Below the pieces are notes generated by a model. That model was not told where the DNA came from, ran no database searches, and worked only from the letters and a program-made list of their open reading frames with translations. A stretch of 64,000 bases of DNA from Pseudoxanthomonas suwonensis. GTDB taxonomy: Bacteria > Pseudomonadota > Gammaproteobacteria > Xanthomonadales > Xanthomonadaceae. Of this stretch, positions 19,815-29,789 are shown piece by piece. The DNA is taken from positions 1-64,000 of the forward strand of contig NZ_PDWP01000011.1 of NCBI RefSeq assembly GCF_010093235.1, written 5' to 3'. A program made the position numbers and the translations under genes. Numbering within the stretch: position 1 is the first letter of the stretch; the number at the start of each line of letters is the position of its first letter.

Positions 19815-21065
19815 TCACCAGCGGTCTTCGAGGTAGCCCGGCCGGCAGGCAAGCCAGGCGCCGCACAGCATCAGGCCCACGCATGCGGCCAGGAACGCGA
19901 ATGATGCGCCCCAGCCATGGGTGCGCGCGTGCAGCACGCCGAACAGCAGCGGACCCAGGCAGCTGAGCGCGTAGCCCACGCCCTGGGCGAAGCCGGACAG
20001 CGCGGCCGAGCCGGCGGGCGAGCGCGTGCGCAGGTTCACCAGGGTCAGCGACAGCGCGAAGGTGCCCGGGCCCAGGCCCAGCAGCGACACCCACAGCACC
20101 GGCGCGGCCAGCGGCGCCCAGTACAGCCCGGAGAAGCCGGACAGATGGCAGGCCGCGCACAGCAGGGCGATCGGGAACGGATTGCGCACGCGCGCGGCCA
20201 GCGCAGGCATCACCAGCGCGCCGGCCAGGCCCAGGGCGGAGAACAGCGCCAGCATCGTGCCGCCGAACGCGGGGCTGGTACCGGCCTCGACCATCAATCC
20301 CGGCAGCCAGGTGAACAGCGCATAGGTGACCAGCGAGGTCATGCCGAACATCAGGGCCATGCCCCAGCCCAGGCCGGTCTTCCACACCCGGCCGCGCACG
20401 GCCGGCGCGGCCAGTTCCGGCGCCTCGTCGCCGGAGCGCACGGCCTGGTCGTGCAGCCGCGCCAGCGGATTGCGCGGGTCGCGCTCGCGGCGCAGCCCCA
20501 CCAGCCACGGCAGCAGGGCGGCGACCGCCAGCAGGCTCCACAGGCCCATCGACACGCGCCAGCCGGCCGCGGCGGCCACGGGAACGGCCAGCAGCGCCGG
20601 CAGGATGGTGCCGACCTGCAGCACGGTGATGTAGACCGAACTGAGCGTGCCCACGCGATCGGGGAAGTAGCGCTTCACCAGCGGCGGCAGGATCACGTTA
20701 CCGATGCCCATGCCGGCCAGGGCCACGGCCGAGGCGACCAGCAGGGACGCGCTGGAGCCGCTCAGGGAGCGCCACAGCAGCCCGGTGGCAGCCAGGGCCA
20801 TGGACAGCACCGCGGTGCGCTCCAGGCCCAGCCTGTGCGCCAGGCGGGGGGTGCCGACGCCGGCGGCGGCGAAGGCGGCGGTGGGAACCATGCCGAGCAC
20901 GCCGGCCAGCGCCGGGCCGAAGCCGAATTCGTGGCCCAGCATGTCCAGCAGCGGCGTGACCGAGGTGACCGCGGTGCGCAGGTTGAAGGCGGCCAGCACG
21001 ATGCCGGCCAGCACCAGCACCCGCCCGGATGTCCCGGCGGTGGCTGCGGAAGGGGAAGCATGCAT
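19815..21065 (-). CDS. MFS transporter, CynX/NimT family
   Basis: The 416-residue product has about 12 membrane segments. The N-terminal AAFNLRTAVTSVTPLLDML is the hallmark of the cyanate/2-nitroimidazole (CynX/NimT) branch of the major facilitator superfamily, and VGTLSSVYITVLQVG follows in TM4-5. Substrate is unknown; no cyanase gene is near, so a cyanate role is not supported. It lies just downstream of tRNA-Pro on the same strand, separated by that tRNA's terminator. Confidence 0.85.
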   Translation of the reverse strand: MHASPSAATAGTSGRVLVLAGIVLAAFNLRTAVTSVTPLLDMLGHEFGFGPALAGVLGMVPTAAFAAAGVGTPRLAHRLGLERTAVLSMALAATGLLWRSLSGSSASLLVASAVALAGMGIGNVILPPLVKRYFPDRVGTLSSVYITVLQVGTILPALLAVPVAAAAGWRVSMGLWSLLAVAALLPWLVGLRRERDPRNPLARLHDQAVRSGDEAPELAAPAVRGRVWKTGLGWGMALMFGMTSLVTYALFTWLPGLMVEAGTSPAFGGTMLALFSALGLAGALVMPALAARVRNPFPIALLCAACHLSGFSGLYWAPLAAPVLWVSLLGLGPGTFALSLTLVNLRTRSPAGSAALSGFAQGVGYALSCLGPLLFGVLHARTHGWGASFAFLAACVGLMLCGAWLACRPGYLEDRW

Positions 21066-21110
21066 TGCGATGGCCTCGCGGCGGCTGCGGTTTTCCGGAT
21101 CCCGGAAAGC

Positions 21111-21131
21111 AAAAACCGGCGCGAGGCCGGT
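21111..21131 (-). terminator. rho-independent terminator of tRNA-Pro
   Basis: On the minus strand ACCGGC-CTCGC-GCCGGT forms a 6-bp stem followed by TTTTT. It lies 20 bases after the tRNA 3' end and upstream of the MFS gene. Confidence 0.75.
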
Positions 21132-21150
21132 CTGCGTACCGCTTGAAGAT

Positions 21151-21227
<77 letters not shown>

Positions 21228-21238
21228 ACAGGGCGCGC

Positions 21239-21268
21239 ATCATAATGGATATCGAAGCAGGTGGGCAA
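21239..21268 (-). promoter_or_regulatory. promoter of tRNA-Pro
   Basis: On the minus strand TTGCCC (21268-21263) and TATGAT (21244-21239) are spaced by 18 bases and end 11 bases before the tRNA 5' end. Confidence 0.65.
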
Positions 21269-21293
21269 GGTTTTTTTCCAGAATTTTCACGGG

Positions 21294-22214
21294 TCACTCG
21301 CCGGGCTTGGCCGCGGTGCTCGGGGAGCCTGTCGCGGCGCGGCGCGCGAGCACCGCCTCGCGGTGCGCGATGTAGGCGTTGGCGGCCAGGATCACCAGCG
21401 CGCCGAGCACGGTCCAGCGGTCCAGCGACTCGCCGAACAGCAGCCAGCCGAACACGGCCACGATCGGCAGCTGCATGAAGCCGATGGGGGTCAGCGCCGA
21501 GACCTCGCCCAGCTTCAGCGCACGCGTCCACAGCATGTGGCCTCCGGTGCCGAACACGCCGGCGGCCACCACCCACAGCCAGGTGATGCCCTGCGGCCAG
21601 GTCCATACGCCCAGCGCCGGCACCAGGGACATGGGCACCCACAGCAGGGTGGTCCAGATCACGATGCGGTCGGCCGGCTCGGTGGCCGACAGCTGCTTGA
21701 TCTGGATGGCGACGATCGCCGACAGCAGCGCCGCCAGCACGGCGACCATCGCGCCTTCGCTGAAGCCGGTGGTGCCTGGGCGCACGATCACCAGCACGCC
21801 GACGAAGCCCAGCACCACCGCGGCCCAGCGCCGCGCGCGCACGCGTTCGCCCAGCAGGGCCGCCGCGGCGATCGTGGCGAACAGCGGGGTGGAGTAGGAC
21901 AACGAGATCGCCTGCGCCAGCGGCAGGTGGCCGATCGCCCAGAAGCCGGCCAGCATCGAGCAGATGCCGACCATGCAGCGGAACAGGTAGCGCGGGAAGT
22001 GCTGCGTGCGCAGCAGTCCGGGGCCATGACGCAGCAGCAGCGGCAGCGCCGCCATCAGGCCGAAGAAATTGCGGAAGAACGCGATCTCGAAGGTGTGCAG
22101 GTGGGCCGATGCAAGCCGGATCGCCACCGCCATCATCCCGAACAGCGCCGTGCTGCCCAGCATCAGCAGCGCGGCGCGCAGCGGCACGGGAAGCGGTTGG
22201 CGCGCCCCGGCCAT
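21294..22214 (-). CDS. EamA/DMT-family transporter
   Basis: From ATG 22214 the product has 306 residues with ten hydrophobic segments in two EamA repeats. The first repeat carries FEIAFFRNFFGLMAALPLLL and PLAQAISLSYSTPLFATIAAAALLGERV; the second carries SALTPIGFMQLPIVAVFGWLLFGESL. DMT members export metabolites or take up small solutes, and the substrate is unknown. The start lies 5 bases after the murB stop, so it is likely read with murB. A longer upstream frame exists but overlaps murB and is not coding. Confidence 0.85.
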   Translation of the reverse strand: MAGARQPLPVPLRAALLMLGSTALFGMMAVAIRLASAHLHTFEIAFFRNFFGLMAALPLLLRHGPGLLRTQHFPRYLFRCMVGICSMLAGFWAIGHLPLAQAISLSYSTPLFATIAAAALLGERVRARRWAAVVLGFVGVLVIVRPGTTGFSEGAMVAVLAALLSAIVAIQIKQLSATEPADRIVIWTTLLWVPMSLVPALGVWTWPQGITWLWVVAAGVFGTGGHMLWTRALKLGEVSALTPIGFMQLPIVAVFGWLLFGESLDRWTVLGALVILAANAYIAHREAVLARRAATGSPSTAAKPGE

Positions 22215-22219
22215 CGGCC

Positions 22220-23260
22220 TCACCAGTCCGCGCCGACCACGCGTGGCTCGGGCTCCAGCGCCACCCCGAAACGTTCCTGCACCGAGGCGGCGATGCGCCG
22301 CGCCAGGTCCAGCAGCTGCAGGCCGGTCGCGCGGCCGTGGTTGACCAGCACCAGGGCGTGGCCCGCCGATACGCCGGCATCGCCCTCGCGCCTGCCCTTC
22401 CAGCCGCAGGCATCGATCAGCCACGCGGCCGAGAGCTTGCGGGTGTCCTCCGCATCGCCGGGGAACACCGGCAGCGCCGGATGCGCCTGGTACAGCGACT
22501 CGGCCAGGGCCCGCGGCACGATCGGGTTCTTGAAAAAGCTGCCGGCATTGCCGACCTGGGCCGGGTCCGGCAGCTTGCGCCGGCGGATGCGGATCACCGC
22601 CTCGGCGGTCTCGCGCGGGCCGGGCGAGGCCACGCCCATGGCGGCCAGCTCCTCGGCCAGTCCGGCGTATCCGAGGCGCGGTGCGGCCGTGCGCGACAAT
22701 GCGAACTCCACCGCGGTGACGATCCAGCGCCCGGGCTGGCGCTTGAAGGCGCTGTCGCGGTAGCCGAAGGCGCAGGCGTCGCGGTCCAGGCGCACGAAGG
22801 CCTGGGCGCCGAGGTCCCAGGCCTCGACGGCAACAATGCGCTCGCCGGCTCCCACGCCGTAGGCGCCGATGTTCTGGATCGGCGCGGCGCCGACGCTGCC
22901 GGGGATCAGGGCCAGGTTCTCCAGGCCGGACAGGCCCTGTCCAACGCTCCACATCACCAGGCCGTGCCACTCGGCGCCGGCCTCGGCGCGCACGCGTACC
23001 GCATCGCCATCACCGGGCAGAAGCTCGATGCGATCGCCCCCCATCACCAGCACGGCGCCGGGCGCGTCGCCGGCGAACAGCAGGTTGCTGCCACCGCCCA
23101 GCGGCAGCAGCGGCAGGCCGCGCAGCTGCGGCAGGCCAAGCGCCTCGGGCAGCAGGGATGCGTCGTTGACCTGCAGCAGCCACGGCGCGCGCGCAGGCAC
23201 GCCGAAAGTGTTGCGCCGGGTCAGGTCCGCGTCGCGGACCAGTTGGTAGAGAGCCGTCAT
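22220..23260 (-). CDS. murB: UDP-N-acetylenolpyruvoylglucosamine reductase
   Basis: The 346-residue flavoprotein reduces UDP-GlcNAc-enolpyruvate to UDP-MurNAc in the cytosol. Motifs are NTFGVPARAPWLLQV, the FAD-binding LPLGGGSNLLFAGD, LIPGSVGAAPIQNIGAYG, and the catalytic serine region GNAGSFFKNPIV (near residue 235), followed by SAAWLIDACGWKG and GHALVLVNHG. The length and the single C-terminal domain fit type I MurB. It lies 10 bases after pyrD in reverse order (pyrD is downstream on the strand). Confidence 0.95.
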   Translation of the reverse strand: MTALYQLVRDADLTRRNTFGVPARAPWLLQVNDASLLPEALGLPQLRGLPLLPLGGGSNLLFAGDAPGAVLVMGGDRIELLPGDGDAVRVRAEAGAEWHGLVMWSVGQGLSGLENLALIPGSVGAAPIQNIGAYGVGAGERIVAVEAWDLGAQAFVRLDRDACAFGYRDSAFKRQPGRWIVTAVEFALSRTAAPRLGYAGLAEELAAMGVASPGPRETAEAVIRIRRRKLPDPAQVGNAGSFFKNPIVPRALAESLYQAHPALPVFPGDAEDTRKLSAAWLIDACGWKGRREGDAGVSAGHALVLVNHGRATGLQLLDLARRIAASVQERFGVALEPEPRVVGADW

Positions 23261-23270
23261 GCTGCCCCGG

Positions 23271-24329
23271 TCAAGCGTCGGCGGTGCCGCGGCTGGGTGC
23301 TTCCTTGCGCCGGCGCATGGCCTCCACGCACTCGGCCACCAGTTCGGGGCCGCGGTAGACCAGGCCGGTGTAGCACTGCACGAGTGTGGCGCCGGCTGCC
23401 ATCTTGGCCACCGCGTCGGCGCCGGAAAGGATGCCGCCCACGCCGACCAGCGGGATCGACTCGGGCAGGCGCGCGCGCAACCGGCGCAGCACGAAGGTGG
23501 CCTGGTCCATCAGCGGCGCGCCGGACAGGCCGCCGGCCTCCTCCGCGTGCGGCAGGCCCAGCACCCGGGAACGGTCCACGGTGGTGTTGGTCGCGATCAC
23601 GCCGTCCACCGCCAGGTCCGAAAGCACCCGCGCCGCGGCATCGATGTCGTTGTCGCTCAGGTCCGGGGCGATCTTGACCAGCACCGGCACGCGCTTGCCG
23701 TGCTGTGCGGCGAGCCGCTCCTGGGCCTCGCGCAGGGTGCCGACCAGGCGGCGCAGGGCCTGTTCCTCCTGCAGCTCGCGCAGGCCGGCGGTGTTGGGCG
23801 AGGAGATGTTGACGGTGACGTAGTCGGCCAGCGGATAGACGCGTTCCAGGCAGTACAGGTAGTCGCCGGCCGCGTCCTCGTTGGCGGTGTCCTTGTTCTT
23901 GCCGATGTTGATGCCCAGCAGGCCGCCCTTGCGCCGGGCACGCTCGACGTTGCGCACCAGTGCGTCCACGCCGTCGTTGTTGAAGCCCAGGCGGTTGATC
24001 ACCGCCTGCGCGGCAGGCAGCCGGAACATGCGCGGCTTCGGGTTGCCCGGCTGCGGGCGCGGGGTCACCGTGCCGACCTCGACGAAGCCGAAGCCCAGCG
24101 ACAGCAGGGCGTCGATGTGGGCGCCGTTCTTGTCCAGGCCGGCCGCCAGGCCGACCGGATTGGGGAAGGTCAGGCCCAGCACCCGGGTCGGCAGCGGCGG
24201 GCAGCGGCTTGCCAGCGCCGCGGTGGCGCCGGTGGAGTAGGCCAGGTCCAGCGCCTTGAGGCCCAGGCCATGGGCGCGCTCGGCATCGAGTCCGAACAGG
24301 AAGGGGCGGGCGAGGGAGTAGATCGACAT
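23271..24329 (-). CDS. pyrD: dihydroorotate dehydrogenase (quinone), class 2
   Basis: The 352-residue product oxidises dihydroorotate to orotate at the inner membrane with quinone as acceptor. It begins with a short amphipathic helix typical of class 2, then [74 protein letters not shown] (catalytic Ser) and [35 protein letters not shown]. Its ATG overlaps the stop of the DUF4190 gene (TGATG). With pyrC at 800-2152, two pyrimidine steps are encoded in the window. Confidence 0.95.
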   Translation of the reverse strand: MSIYSLARPFLFGLDAERAHGLGLKALDLAYSTGATAALASRCPPLPTRVLGLTFPNPVGLAAGLDKNGAHIDALLSLGFGFVEVGTVTPRPQPGNPKPRMFRLPAAQAVINRLGFNNDGVDALVRNVERARRKGGLLGINIGKNKDTANEDAAGDYLYCLERVYPLADYVTVNISSPNTAGLRELQEEQALRRLVGTLREAQERLAAQHGKRVPVLVKIAPDLSDNDIDAAARVLSDLAVDGVIATNTTVDRSRVLGLPHAEEAGGLSGAPLMDQATFVLRRLRARLPESIPLVGVGGILSGADAVAKMAAGATLVQCYTGLVYRGPELVAECVEAMRRRKEAPSRGTADA

Positions 24330-24607
24330 CAGCCCATGGCCCCCAGCCAGGCGATGCCGCCCAGGAACATGAAGACCGCCACCAGGCCGAGCATGCCCAG
24401 CATCAGCGGCAGCCAGCCCAGCACCAGGCCGACCGTGGCCAGGCCGTCGCCGTCGAGGGCGCCGGCGGAGCGGCGGATCTCGGCGCGGGCCATGTGCCCG
24501 GTGACGATGGCCACCAGCGAGCCCAGCACCGGCATCAGCGTCCAGCCGAGCAGGCCGGTGACGAGGCTGGTGATCGCCAGCGGGCTGGTCTTGGGGTTCG
24601 GGTTCAT
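24329..24607 (-). CDS. DUF4190 small membrane protein
   Basis: The 92-residue product has [40 protein letters not shown], the DUF4190 signature with a hairpin of two membrane segments around GHMARAEIR, then a second hydrophobic pair [24 protein letters not shown]. It is an inner-membrane protein of unknown function. The stop overlaps the pyrD start. Confidence 0.85.
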   Translation of the reverse strand: MNPNPKTSPLAITSLVTGLLGWTLMPVLGSLVAIVTGHMARAEIRRSAGALDGDGLATVGLVLGWLPLMLGMLGLVAVFMFLGGIAWLGAMG

Positions 24608-24691
24608 TCGGGTTCCTGCAGGGATCGGATGCGGCCGCCAGCGCGTGCGCAGGAGGCGATTATTCCAGCAAACGCGCCATGGCGCCGCCCT

Positions 24692-25432
24692 TCACGGCAT
24701 GTTCCCGGTGCGCAGGGCATGGGCCCAGTCCGGCCGCCCCAGCGCCGCGCCCCGCCGCGCGGCCGCCTCGTGGTCGTATTCCACCGCCACGTCCTCGGCC
24801 TGCCAGTGGCCCCCGCGCCGCTCCAGCACGGCGTAGCGGGCATGCGGGGTGCCGGTGCCGGCCTGGTGCCACACCGGGTACGTGGTGTCGAACGCAGGCA
24901 GGCCGGCGCTGCCCGGATTGCAGGCCAGGCGGCCGTCGTCCAGGCGCAGCTGCCGCGGGGTGTGCGAGTGGCCGCACAGGACCAGGGCCGCGCCACAGGC
25001 ATCCGGGTGCTCCAGCCGCGCGGCCACGGCGTGGGCGCTGGCCGCGACCAGGCCCGGCGGGGCGATGTCGTCCAGCAGGTATTGCAGGTCGCTGCCGGGG
25101 GTGCCGTGGCACAGCAGCACGTCGTCCAGGCGCAGGCGTGGCGGCAGGGCGCGGATCCAGTCCAGCTGCGCGTCGGCCAGGGCCTGGCGGGCATGGGCGT
25201 CGGAGCTGGCCAGTCCGGCCGGGTCGCCCAGCAGCTGGCGCTCGTGGTTGCCGGCGATGGTCGGCAGCTCCAGCGGGATCAACCGTTCCAGGGTTTCCCG
25301 CGGCCACAGTGGCCCGGAGGCGATGTCGCCGAGGTTCACGATCAGGTCGCAGCCCCTGCGGGCGATGTCCGCCAGTACCGCGTCCAGCGCGGGCAGGTTG
25401 CCGTGGATGTCGGAAACGGCGGCGATGCGCAT
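24692..25432 (-). CDS. calcineurin-like metallophosphoesterase
   Basis: The 246-residue product has the complete dimetal set: SDIHGN (Asp8, His10), NLGDIASGP (Asp37), IAGNHERQ (Asn/His near 61), VLLCHGTP, and LCGHSHTPRQ. The closest style is the YfcE/DUF2887-like cytosolic phosphodiesterase group. The substrate is unknown. It lies one base after the methyltransferase gene and 84 bases upstream of DUF4190. Confidence 0.88.
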   Translation of the reverse strand: MRIAAVSDIHGNLPALDAVLADIARRGCDLIVNLGDIASGPLWPRETLERLIPLELPTIAGNHERQLLGDPAGLASSDAHARQALADAQLDWIRALPPRLRLDDVLLCHGTPGSDLQYLLDDIAPPGLVAASAHAVAARLEHPDACGAALVLCGHSHTPRQLRLDDGRLACNPGSAGLPAFDTTYPVWHQAGTGTPHARYAVLERRGGHWQAEDVAVEYDHEAAARRGAALGRPDWAHALRTGNMP

Positions 25433-25433
25433 C

Positions 25434-26204
25434 TCAGTCCGGGACGCCGAGGAAGATCCGGGTGTCGTAATCGAAATCGACCTGGCCGTCCAGCGCGGTG
25501 GCGGCGAAGAGCGCGTCCAGGGCGGCCATCATCGGCGCGTGCCGCGGGTGGCCGGGGCGCGGCGCGTACGAGGAAGACAACAGGCGTCCGCGCAGGGATT
25601 CCAGGTCCAGCCGCTGCGAGTGCGGAAAGCGGGCCATGCCGCGCAGGCCGCGGCCGAACCAGCGGCGCATGTGCTCGTCGTCGCCGTAGCGTTCGGAGAC
25701 GCTGGTGTAGTCCAGCCCGTACTCGCGCAGCAGGCGTTCGTAGCCCTCCAGGAAGGGCGTGCCAGCGAGGCGACGCGAGTTCCAGTACACCGCGACCAGG
25801 CCACCCGGGCGCAGGATGCGGCGCCATTCCCGCTTGACCGCCTCCTGGTCGAACCAGTGGAAGGCCTGCGCGGCCGAGACCAGGCCGATGCTGGCGTGGG
25901 CCAGGGTGGTGGCCTCGGCGCGGCCGTCGACCGCGCGGAACCCGGGATGGGTGCCGAGCCAGTCGATCGCGGCCTGGCGCATGGCGGCATTGGGCTCGAC
26001 CGCCACCACGTGGTGGCCTGCATCGAGGAACAGCTTCGAGGAAATGCCGGTGCCGGCACCGATGTCGGCGACCGGCCAGTCCGCTCCGATGCCATGTTGC
26101 TCGCGCAGCCAATGCAGCAGCGCCGGCGGGTAGTCGGGGCGGTAGCGGACGTAGTCGGCGACGCGGTCACTGAAGCGGGTGGTGGGGGCGAGGTCGTCCG
26201 TCAC
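25434..26204 (-). CDS. class I SAM-dependent methyltransferase
   Basis: I choose GTG 26204 because GGAGG lies 5 bases upstream; ATG 26216 overlaps that site. The 256-residue product has FSDRVADYVRYRPDYPPALL, the SAM motif I VADIGAGTGISSKLF, post-I acidic VVAVEPNAAM, DGRAEATTL and SAAQAFHWFD, followed by LRPGGLVAVYW. This matches the Methyltransf_11 UbiE/trans-aconitate-like group. The substrate is unknown. It probably shares a transcript with the phosphoesterase gene. Confidence 0.88.
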   Translation of the reverse strand: MTDDLAPTTRFSDRVADYVRYRPDYPPALLHWLREQHGIGADWPVADIGAGTGISSKLFLDAGHHVVAVEPNAAMRQAAIDWLGTHPGFRAVDGRAEATTLAHASIGLVSAAQAFHWFDQEAVKREWRRILRPGGLVAVYWNSRRLAGTPFLEGYERLLREYGLDYTSVSERYGDDEHMRRWFGRGLRGMARFPHSQRLDLESLRGRLLSSSYAPRPGHPRHAPMMAALDALFAATALDGQVDFDYDTRIFLGVPD

Positions 26205-26324
26205 TGGAACCTCCATGCCGGATGCAACCGGCCACGTGCCGACTGCGTGGGCGGGGCGGCGTGAGGCGCCGCAGTCCACGCGATGCGGCCGGCGGCGGGT
26301 GGCCGCCGCCGGCGCAGGTGCTGC

Positions 26325-27857
26325 TTACAGGTCGAACCTGATGCCCTGGGCCAGCGGCAGCGAATCGGAGTAGTTGATGGTGTTGGTCTGGCGTCGCATG
26401 TAGACCTTCCACGCATCCGAGCCCGACTCGCGGCCGCCGCCGGTGTCCTTCTCGCCGCCGAAGGCGCCGCCGATCTCCGCGCCCGAGGTGCCGATGTTGA
26501 CGTTGGCGATGCCGCAGTCGCTGCCGGCGGCCGACAGGAACTTCTCCGCGGCCTTCAGGTTCTGGGTGAAGATCGAGGACGACAGGCCCTGCGGCACGCC
26601 GTTCTGCATCCCGATCGCTTCGTCCAGGCTGCCGTACTTCATCACGTACAGGATCGGGGCGAAGGTCTCGTGCTGGACCACCGGGTTGCTGTTGTCCAGG
26701 CCGGTGATGATGGTGGGCAGGACGAAGTGGCCCGGGCGGTCGAGCTTCGCGCCGCCGGTGACCACGGTGCCGCCGGCGGCCTTGGCCTTGGCGATGGTGT
26801 CCAGGTACTGCTGCACGGCCTCGGCGCTGTTGAGCGGGCCCATCAGGTTGGCGGTGTCCAGCGGATCGCCGATCTTGCCCTCGACCTGCTTGTACGCCTT
26901 GACCAGCGTGTCGAGCACGGTGTCGTAGATGGACTCGTGCACGATCAGGCGGCGGGTGGTGGTGCAGCGCTGGCCGGCGGTGCCGACCGCGCCGAACACG
27001 ATGCCGGGGATCGCCAGCTTCAGGTCGGCGGTCTCGTCCAGGATGATGGCGTTGTTGCCGCCCAGCTCCAGCAGGCAGCGGCCCAGGCGGCGGGCGACCT
27101 TCTCGTTGACGATACGGCCGACCTGGGTCGAGCCGGTGAAGGAGATCAGCGGCACGCGCCTGTCGTCGACCAGCTTCTCCGACAGCGCGGTGCCGGCGTC
27201 GTTGATGAGGAAGAAGATGTCCGGGAACCCGCCGGCCTTCAGCGCCTCGTTGCAGATCCTCATCGAGGCGATCGCGGTCAGCGGCGTCTTGTTGGACGGC
27301 TTCCAGATGCAGATGTCGCCGCAGATGGCGGCCAGGAACGAGTTCCAGCTCCACACCGCGACCGGGAAGTTGAAGGCCGAGATGATGCCGACCAGGCCCA
27401 GCGGGTGGTACTGCTCGTACATGCGGTGGCCCGGGCGCTCCGAATGCATGGTGTAGCCGTACAGCATGCGGCTCTGGCCCACGGCGAAGTCGGCGATGTC
27501 GATCATCTCCTGCACTTCGCCGTCGCCTTCGGCCTTGGACTTGCCCATCTCCAGCGCGACCAGCGAGCCGAGCGCGTCCTTGTTCCGGCGCAGGGCCTCG
27601 CCGCACAGGCGGATGGCCTCTCCGCGGCGCGGCGCCGGGGTGGTGCGCCAGGTCCTGAAGGCTTCCTGGGCGCGGGCGATGACCGCCTCGTAATCGGCCT
27701 CGGTGGTGGCCTGGACCTCGGCGATCACCTCGCCGGTGGTCGGATTGGCCGGGCGCAGCACGCCTGCGCCGGTGGCGTCGGACCAGCGGCCGTCGCCGAG
27801 GTAGGTGCCGGAATTGGTGGCGCCGAGGCCAAGGGCCTGGAGCAGCGATGCGGACAT
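26325..27857 (-). CDS. aldehyde dehydrogenase, ALDH7 (alpha-aminoadipate semialdehyde / piperideine-6-carboxylate dehydrogenase type)
   Basis: The ATG 27857 follows AGGAGA. The 510-residue product is an NAD-dependent ALDH with [37 protein letters not shown] (Glu264) and [13 protein letters not shown] (catalytic Cys298), the signature pattern of the ALDH7/AmaB group used in lysine catabolism. No other lysine-catabolism gene is near, so the physiological aldehyde is uncertain. The following stretch 26205-26324 is short and GC-rich, with no clear terminator. Confidence 0.9.
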   Translation of the reverse strand: MSASLLQALGLGATNSGTYLGDGRWSDATGAGVLRPANPTTGEVIAEVQATTEADYEAVIARAQEAFRTWRTTPAPRRGEAIRLCGEALRRNKDALGSLVALEMGKSKAEGDGEVQEMIDIADFAVGQSRMLYGYTMHSERPGHRMYEQYHPLGLVGIISAFNFPVAVWSWNSFLAAICGDICIWKPSNKTPLTAIASMRICNEALKAGGFPDIFFLINDAGTALSEKLVDDRRVPLISFTGSTQVGRIVNEKVARRLGRCLLELGGNNAIILDETADLKLAIPGIVFGAVGTAGQRCTTTRRLIVHESIYDTVLDTLVKAYKQVEGKIGDPLDTANLMGPLNSAEAVQQYLDTIAKAKAAGGTVVTGGAKLDRPGHFVLPTIITGLDNSNPVVQHETFAPILYVMKYGSLDEAIGMQNGVPQGLSSSIFTQNLKAAEKFLSAAGSDCGIANVNIGTSGAEIGGAFGGEKDTGGGRESGSDAWKVYMRRQTNTINYSDSLPLAQGIRFDL

Positions 27858-27975
27858 GGAATCTCCTGGAATGAAGGGAGCGGACCGCCACGCGGACGGC
27901 ATCGCCGGGATGCTTGGCGCCGATTCTAACAATCGAAACCATTTCGCATCGGTCCCCCGGGGCGACGGGTACGGA

Positions 27976-28004
27976 TTGGCCGGGCGCGGGCGCCATGCGA
28001 CAAT
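27976..28004 (+). promoter_or_regulatory. promoter of tRNA-Arg
   Basis: TTGGCC (27976-27981) and GACAAT (27999-28004) are spaced by 17 bases and end 10 bases before the tRNA. Confidence 0.6.
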
Positions 28005-28014
28005 CCCCGGCCTT

Positions 28015-28091
28015 GGCCCCGTAGCTCAGCTGGATAGAGCGTCCCCCTCCTAAGGGGAAGGTCGCACGTTCGAATCGTGTCGGGGCCGCCA
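28015..28091 (+). tRNA. tRNA-Arg (anticodon CCT)
   Basis: A 77-base cloverleaf with encoded CCA. The acceptor stem is GGCCCCG/CGGGGCC, the anticodon arm is TCCCC-CTCCTAA-GGGGA with anticodon CCT, and the T loop is TTCGAAT. No attachment-site duplication was seen next to it. Confidence 0.96.
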
Positions 28092-28100
28092 GCCTCGCGC

Positions 28101-28134
28101 CGGCCCCGTCCACAATGACGGGGCCGTGTCGTTT
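28101..28134 (+). terminator. terminator hairpin downstream of tRNA-Arg
   Basis: A 10-bp perfect stem CGGCCCCGTC / GACGGGGCCG (28101-28110 with 28117-28126) with loop CACAAT is followed by TGTCGTTT. It lies 9 bases after the tRNA. Confidence 0.65.
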
Positions 28135-28275
28135 CCGGGAGCGGTGTGTGCCGTGCAGATTCTGGAAGGCGGGCGCGTCGACCGGCCGTGGCCATCGCCT
28201 CCGCGGGACGGACGGGTGGAGACCGCCGGCCGGTCGTAGCAGACTGGGCCGCTCGCCAGCTGCCACCGGATGCAC

Positions 28276-28651
28276 ATGAAGCTTTACCAGGGGCACGTGT
28301 CTTTGCGGCCAGGTGCGGGTGTCCGCGCGTGGCGAGCCCATGCGCGTCGGCATCTGCCATTGCGCCAACTGCCGCCGGGAGAGCGGCTCGGCCTTCACCT
28401 GGTACGGGGTATGGCCCGCCGCCCGGTTCGAGTCCTCGGGAACGACCGTGCAGTACCGCGGGCAGCACGCGTGCAGCGCCTGCGCCTCGCCGGTCTACTC
28501 GCTTGACGCGCACGAGGCCGAGATCAAGCTGGGCACGCTGGTCGAGGCGCCGAGCGGGCTCGTGCCCACCTACGAGCTTTGGGTCAGGCGCCGCGAACCC
28601 TGGCTGCCTCCGGTCCCGGGCGCCGAACAGTTCGAGGAAGACCGCTACTGA
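28276..28651 (+). pseudogene. GFA-family (glutathione-dependent formaldehyde-activating type) protein, frameshifted
   Basis: ATG 28276 reads MKLYQG and then shifts out of frame. The other frame continues as TCLCGQVRVSARGEPMRVGICHCANCRRESG to a stop at 28651. Removing one G from the run 28290-28293 would join the two into a ~125-residue GFA protein with all zinc ligands (CLCG, CHCANC, CSAC). The intact part after the shift has a possible start at 28313 but would lack the first zinc motif. The cause may be a real frameshift or a homopolymer error. Members bind zinc and are often of unknown activity. Confidence 0.75.
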
Positions 28652-28889
28652 TTGCCGGATTCGCGGCCCCGGCACGGCATTGGCCGTGTTTCCGCCGGAA
28701 TCCGGTCGCAGGGCCTGGAATACCGCCCCCCGGCCTGGCGCCGCGTAACGGGCATGGGGCAAGGTGGGGCGGGATGGCGCGGAATCACACAGGGAGGAAG
28801 GCGCCTTTCCGCAAGCGCGGGTGGCTTCTTTTCCTGGGCGCACGCTTGCCGCGACGTTTGCGGATCCGCGGTGGGCCTTGTCGCCGAGG

Positions 28890-29789
28890 CTACCCGTCGA
28901 TCGAGCGCGCCAGCTGTTCCCCCAGCCACCCGGCCAGCGCGCCGATGCGCGGATCGGTGTTGCCACGGGGCACGCATAGCGCCCACTCGCCGCCGGTTTC
29001 GACGAAGCCCCAGGGTGCGGCCAGGCGCCCGGCGCGGAGGTCGTCGGCGACCAGTTCCTCCGGTGCGATCGCCACGCCCAGGCCCGCTGCGGCCGCTTCC
29101 AGCAGGTAGTAGAGGTGGTCGAAGCCGGTGCCCATCTGCAGGGCCTCCGGGTCGAGCCCGTTGCGGCGCGCCCATTCCGGCCAGGCCGACGGGCGGGAGG
29201 CGGTGTGCAGCAGGGGCTCCCCGCGCAGGGCTTCGGCAGGTGCGCCCTGCAGCCGGTGGTGGGAGGGATGACGCGGGCTGAGCACCGGGCCGATCCGCTC
29301 CGGGGCCAGGCGGTGCACCTCCCAGCCCGGGGGCCACGGCGGGTTGCCGATCAGCAGCGCCGCCCCAAGCCCGCTGAGGTTTTCGTCGGGCGTGGCCTCG
29401 CTGGCGACCAGGTGCAGGCGCAGTTCGGGCAGGTCGGCCGACAGCCGCTCCATGCGCGGGATCATCCAGCGCGCCAGCAGGCTGCCCGGGCAACCCAGGA
29501 CCAGGGCCGGCGCGGTGGCCGGCGTGCGCAGCTCCGCCCAGGCCTTGCGCAGCGGCTCGAACGCGGCGGCGGCGGCCTCGCCCAGGCGCCGTCCGGTGGC
29601 GGGGGGCGCCAGCCCGCGGCCGCGGCGGGTGAACAGCCGCGCGCCCAGCGCTTCCTCCAGCAGCTTGATCTGCCGGCTGACCGCGCCAGGGGTCACGTGC
29701 AGCTCCTCCGCGGCCCCCGCCACGCTGCCCAGGCGGGCCGTGGCCTCAAAGGCGCGCAGGGCATTGAGCGGCGGCAGGTCGCGCGACAT
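28890..29789 (-). CDS. LysR-family transcriptional regulator (TrpI/GcvA-like), divergent from trpBA
   Basis: The 299-residue product has an N-terminal winged HTH (residues 5-62: [38 protein letters not shown]) and a LysR substrate-binding domain (~90-290) with [20 protein letters not shown] and a C-terminal [18 protein letters not shown]. It faces away from trpB with a 95-base gap, the arrangement of TrpI in Pseudomonas, which activates trpBA with indoleglycerol phosphate. By position I infer control of trpBA; the effector is not visible. The preceding 28652-28889 shows no gene. Confidence 0.87.
   Translation of the reverse strand: MSRDLPPLNALRAFEATARLGSVAGAAEELHVTPGAVSRQIKLLEEALGARLFTRRGRGLAPPATGRRLGEAAAAAFEPLRKAWAELRTPATAPALVLGCPGSLLARWMIPRMERLSADLPELRLHLVASEATPDENLSGLGAALLIGNPPWPPGWEVHRLAPERIGPVLSPRHPSHHRLQGAPAEALRGEPLLHTASRPSAWPEWARRNGLDPEALQMGTGFDHLYYLLEAAAAGLGVAIAPEELVADDLRAGRLAAPWGFVETGGEWALCVPRGNTDPRIGALAGWLGEQLARSIDG

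Noticed and set aside
28015..28091. tRNA-Arg as an integration site of a mobile island
   Set aside because: No direct repeat of the tRNA 3' end and no integrase next to it were found.
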